64,000 nucleotides of DNA, taken from the NCBI GenBank assembly GCA_019429365.1, contig JAHYJD010000006.1, positions 1-64,000 on the forward strand, given 5' to 3'. Under the pieces are notes generated by a model. It did not search any database. It worked only from the letters and a program-made list of their open reading frames with translations, and was not told where the DNA came from. A program made the translations under genes and the position numbers. Numbering within the stretch: position 1 is the stretch's first letter; each line of letters begins with the position of its first letter. Below, piece after piece: positions 62,179 to 64,000 of the stretch. This DNA is from Bacteroidales bacterium (lineage in GTDB: Bacteria; Bacteroidota; Bacteroidia; Bacteroidales; UBA7960).

Positions 62179-63936
62179 ATGAATACAATCGGTAAGGTAA
62201 CCGGAATTATTGCCAACCTGGTGATTGTTGAAACCGAGGGCACGGCTGCACAAAACGAGATTTGCTTCATAAAAGATGGCGACACCCGCCTGATGGCAGA
62301 GGTGATCAAAATCATGGGCAAAAAAGTGTATGTGCAGGTTTTTGAAAGCACCCGAGGGCTTAAGGTTGGAAGCGAAGTGGAGTTTATGGGGCATATGCTC
62401 GAGGTAACACTGGGGCCCGGCCTGCTATCAAAAAACTTTGACGGGCTGCAAAACGACCTCGACAAGATGGAAGGTGTTTTCCTGAAAAGGGGCGAATATA
62501 CCGAAGCCCTTGATGATGAAAAAATCTTTCATTTTGTTCCGATGGCCCAGCCAGGCGACAAGGTGAGCGCAGGAAGCTGGCTGGGTGAGGTAAAGGAAAA
62601 CTGGATGCCCCACAAAATCATGGTGCCTTTCAAAATGGAAGGTGAATACACCGTGAAAAGCGTGACTGCAGAAGGGGATTACAAGATAACCGACACCATG
62701 GCAGTGGTAACCGACAAGGAAGGCCAAGAAATTAAAATTTCGATGGTGCAGAAGTGGCCAGTAAAAGTGACCATCCGTGCCTATAAAAACAAGCCCCGCC
62801 CCTTCAAAATCCTTGAAACTGGCATCCGCGTTATGGACACCCTGAACCCCATTGCCGAGGGCGGTACCGGCTTTATCCCCGGCCCCTTCGGATCGGGCAA
62901 AACGGTGCTTCAGCACAACCTCTCGAAGAATGCCGAAGCCGACCTGGTGATTATTGCCGCCTGCGGCGAACGTGCCAACGAGGTGGTGGAGATCTTTACC
63001 GAATTCCCCGAGCTCGACGACCCCCGCACGGGCCGCAAGCTCATGGAACGCACCACCATCATCGCCAACACCTCCAACATGCCCGTGGCGGCCCGCGAAG
63101 CCTCTGTATATACAGCAATGACTATTGCCGAATACTACCGTGCCATGGGCCTGAAGGTGCTGCTGCTGGCCGACTCTACCTCGCGCTGGGCACAGGCACT
63201 GCGGGAAATGTCGAACCGCATGGAAGAATTGCCCGGCCCCGATGGATTCCCCATGGACCTCCCGGCCATTATTTCGAACTTCTATGCCAGGGCTGGCTTT
63301 GTGTATCTCAACAATGGCGAAACCGGTTCCATTACCTTTATCGGAACTGTATCCCCTGCTGGCGGTAACCTCAAGGAGCCCGTTACCGAATCGACCAAGA
63401 AAGCGGCCCGCTGCTTCTATGCCCTTTCGCAGGCCCGTGCCGACAGCAAGCGCTACCCCGCCATCGACCCCATCGACAGCTACTCAAAATATCTCGAATA
63501 TCCTGAAATTACCGAATACCTCAATACCAAGGTAGCTCCACATTGGACCGAGCATGTGTTTGAGGCCAAGGATATTCTGCTGCGAGGCAAGGAAACCCAG
63601 GAACAGATCAACATTCTGGGCGACGATGGCGTTCCCCTCGACTATCACCTCAAATACTGGAAGGCCGAACTGATCGACTTTGTTATTCTGCAGCAGGACG
63701 CTTTCGACAAGATTGATGCCTCCTCCTCACTTGCCCGCCAGCACTTTATGCTGGGCAAGGTGCTCGACATCTGCAACATGGAGTTTAAGTTCGAATCGTT
63801 CGAGCAGGTGAACCCCTATTTTAAGCGTGTGATCAACTCGCTTAAGCAGATGAACTATTCTGAATTTGAGTCGGAGCAGTTTGAGAAAAACCAAAAAGAA
63901 CTTGAAACCATAATCCAGGAAAGGAAGACTGCGTAA
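62179..63936 (+). CDS. atpA: V-type ATP synthase catalytic subunit A
   Basis: A 585-residue catalytic subunit of the V1/A1 head. It has an N-terminal beta-barrel (GKVTGIIANLVIVETEG), the non-homologous insert typical of A subunits (about 110-190), the Walker A P-loop GPFGSGKTVLQ near residue 235, and LLADSTSRWAQALREMS near 333. A C-terminal helical domain ends in FEKNQKELETIIQERKTA. Length is normal. Its stop overlaps the start of the subunit B gene by one base (TAATG), so translation is coupled. Confidence 0.97.
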   Translation: MNTIGKVTGIIANLVIVETEGTAAQNEICFIKDGDTRLMAEVIKIMGKKVYVQVFESTRGLKVGSEVEFMGHMLEVTLGPGLLSKNFDGLQNDLDKMEGVFLKRGEYTEALDDEKIFHFVPMAQPGDKVSAGSWLGEVKENWMPHKIMVPFKMEGEYTVKSVTAEGDYKITDTMAVVTDKEGQEIKISMVQKWPVKVTIRAYKNKPRPFKILETGIRVMDTLNPIAEGGTGFIPGPFGSGKTVLQHNLSKNAEADLVIIAACGERANEVVEIFTEFPELDDPRTGRKLMERTTIIANTSNMPVAAREASVYTAMTIAEYYRAMGLKVLLLADSTSRWAQALREMSNRMEELPGPDGFPMDLPAIISNFYARAGFVYLNNGETGSITFIGTVSPAGGNLKEPVTESTKKAARCFYALSQARADSKRYPAIDPIDSYSKYLEYPEITEYLNTKVAPHWTEHVFEAKDILLRGKETQEQINILGDDGVPLDYHLKYWKAELIDFVILQQDAFDKIDASSSLARQHFMLGKVLDICNMEFKFESFEQVNPYFKRVINSLKQMNYSEFESEQFEKNQKELETIIQERKTA

Positions 63937-64000
63937 TGGAAAAAGACACCAAAGCATTTCAGCGCGTATATACCAAGTTGTTTCAGCTTACCAAAGCCAC
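63936..64000 (+). CDS. atpB: V-type ATP synthase subunit B, 5' end only
   Basis: Only 21 codons are in the window (MEKDTKAFQRVYTKLFQLTKA). They match the opening of subunit B, the non-catalytic nucleotide-binding subunit of the V1/A1 head, and follow subunit A in the standard order. The ATG overlaps the last base of the atpA stop codon. The rest is beyond the window edge. Confidence 0.8.
   Translation, partial: MEKDTKAFQRVYTKLFQLTKA

Overview
The window looks like a chromosome segment of a member of the Bacteroidota, most likely an anaerobic or facultative plant-polysaccharide degrader of the Bacteroidales/Marinilabiliales type. The evidence is a SusC/SusD pair, a hybrid two-component regulator with an AraC output domain, three proteins with type IX secretion (T9SS) C-terminal signals, a V-type ATPase operon with a DUF2764 gene, almost no Shine-Dalgarno sequences, and several TAnnTTTG promoter boxes. 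No rRNA, tRNA, CRISPR array, insertion sequence or prophage was recognised.

Layout. 1-893: a partial DUF2141-like gene and a DUF3109 gene. 1064-10864: a uronate catabolism locus arranged around a divergent LacI-type regulator. uxaC and uxaE run left; an SDR mannonate oxidoreductase, two PfkB sugar kinases, a LarA-like nickel racemase/epimerase homologue and gnd run right to a terminator. 11052-11563: a RelB/ParE-like toxin-antitoxin pair. 11645-13024: ogt, an SRPBCC gene and a DUF1801 gene. 13036-46004: a large pectin utilisation locus in two divergent arms. The left arm, read leftwards, is lacI, kduI, kduD, DUF4861, CE12 esterase, GH43 and a CE8 pectinesterase fused to DUF6265 and YCII domains. 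The right arm is eda, a TRAP transporter, a hybrid two-component sensor, PL1 lyase, SusC, SusD, a DUF5123-type lipoprotein, PL1 lyase with T9SS tail, GH105, a giant modular T9SS protein and GH28. 46115-64000: ordinary chromosomal genes: pdxB, a membrane protein, a DUF362/Fe-S membrane protein pair, a small DedA-like export protein, an oxaloacetate decarboxylase-type carboxyltransferase, a 1388-residue T9SS protein with a TPR-HTH regulator, a YceI protein, and the start of a V-type ATPase operon.

How the genes fit together. Extracellular and surface enzymes (PL1, GH28, CE8, CE12, GH43) cut and deacylate pectin, and SusCD imports the oligomers. GH105 and probably DUF4861 act on unsaturated or uronic ends in the periplasm, and the TRAP system moves monouronates inward. 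Unsaturated uronate goes KduI, KduD, KdgK, Eda. Saturated galacturonate goes UxaC, UxaE and SDR to D-mannonate.

The most interesting point is the next step. No mannonate dehydratase (uxuA) is in the window. The same operon instead carries a LarA-family protein, a second sugar kinase and 6-phosphogluconate dehydrogenase. This fits a route mannonate to gluconate (LarA-type 2-epimerase), to 6-phosphogluconate (PfkB kinase), to ribulose 5-phosphate (Gnd). That would be a nickel-dependent diversion of pectin uronates into the pentose phosphate pathway. It is an inference from gene content and needs testing.
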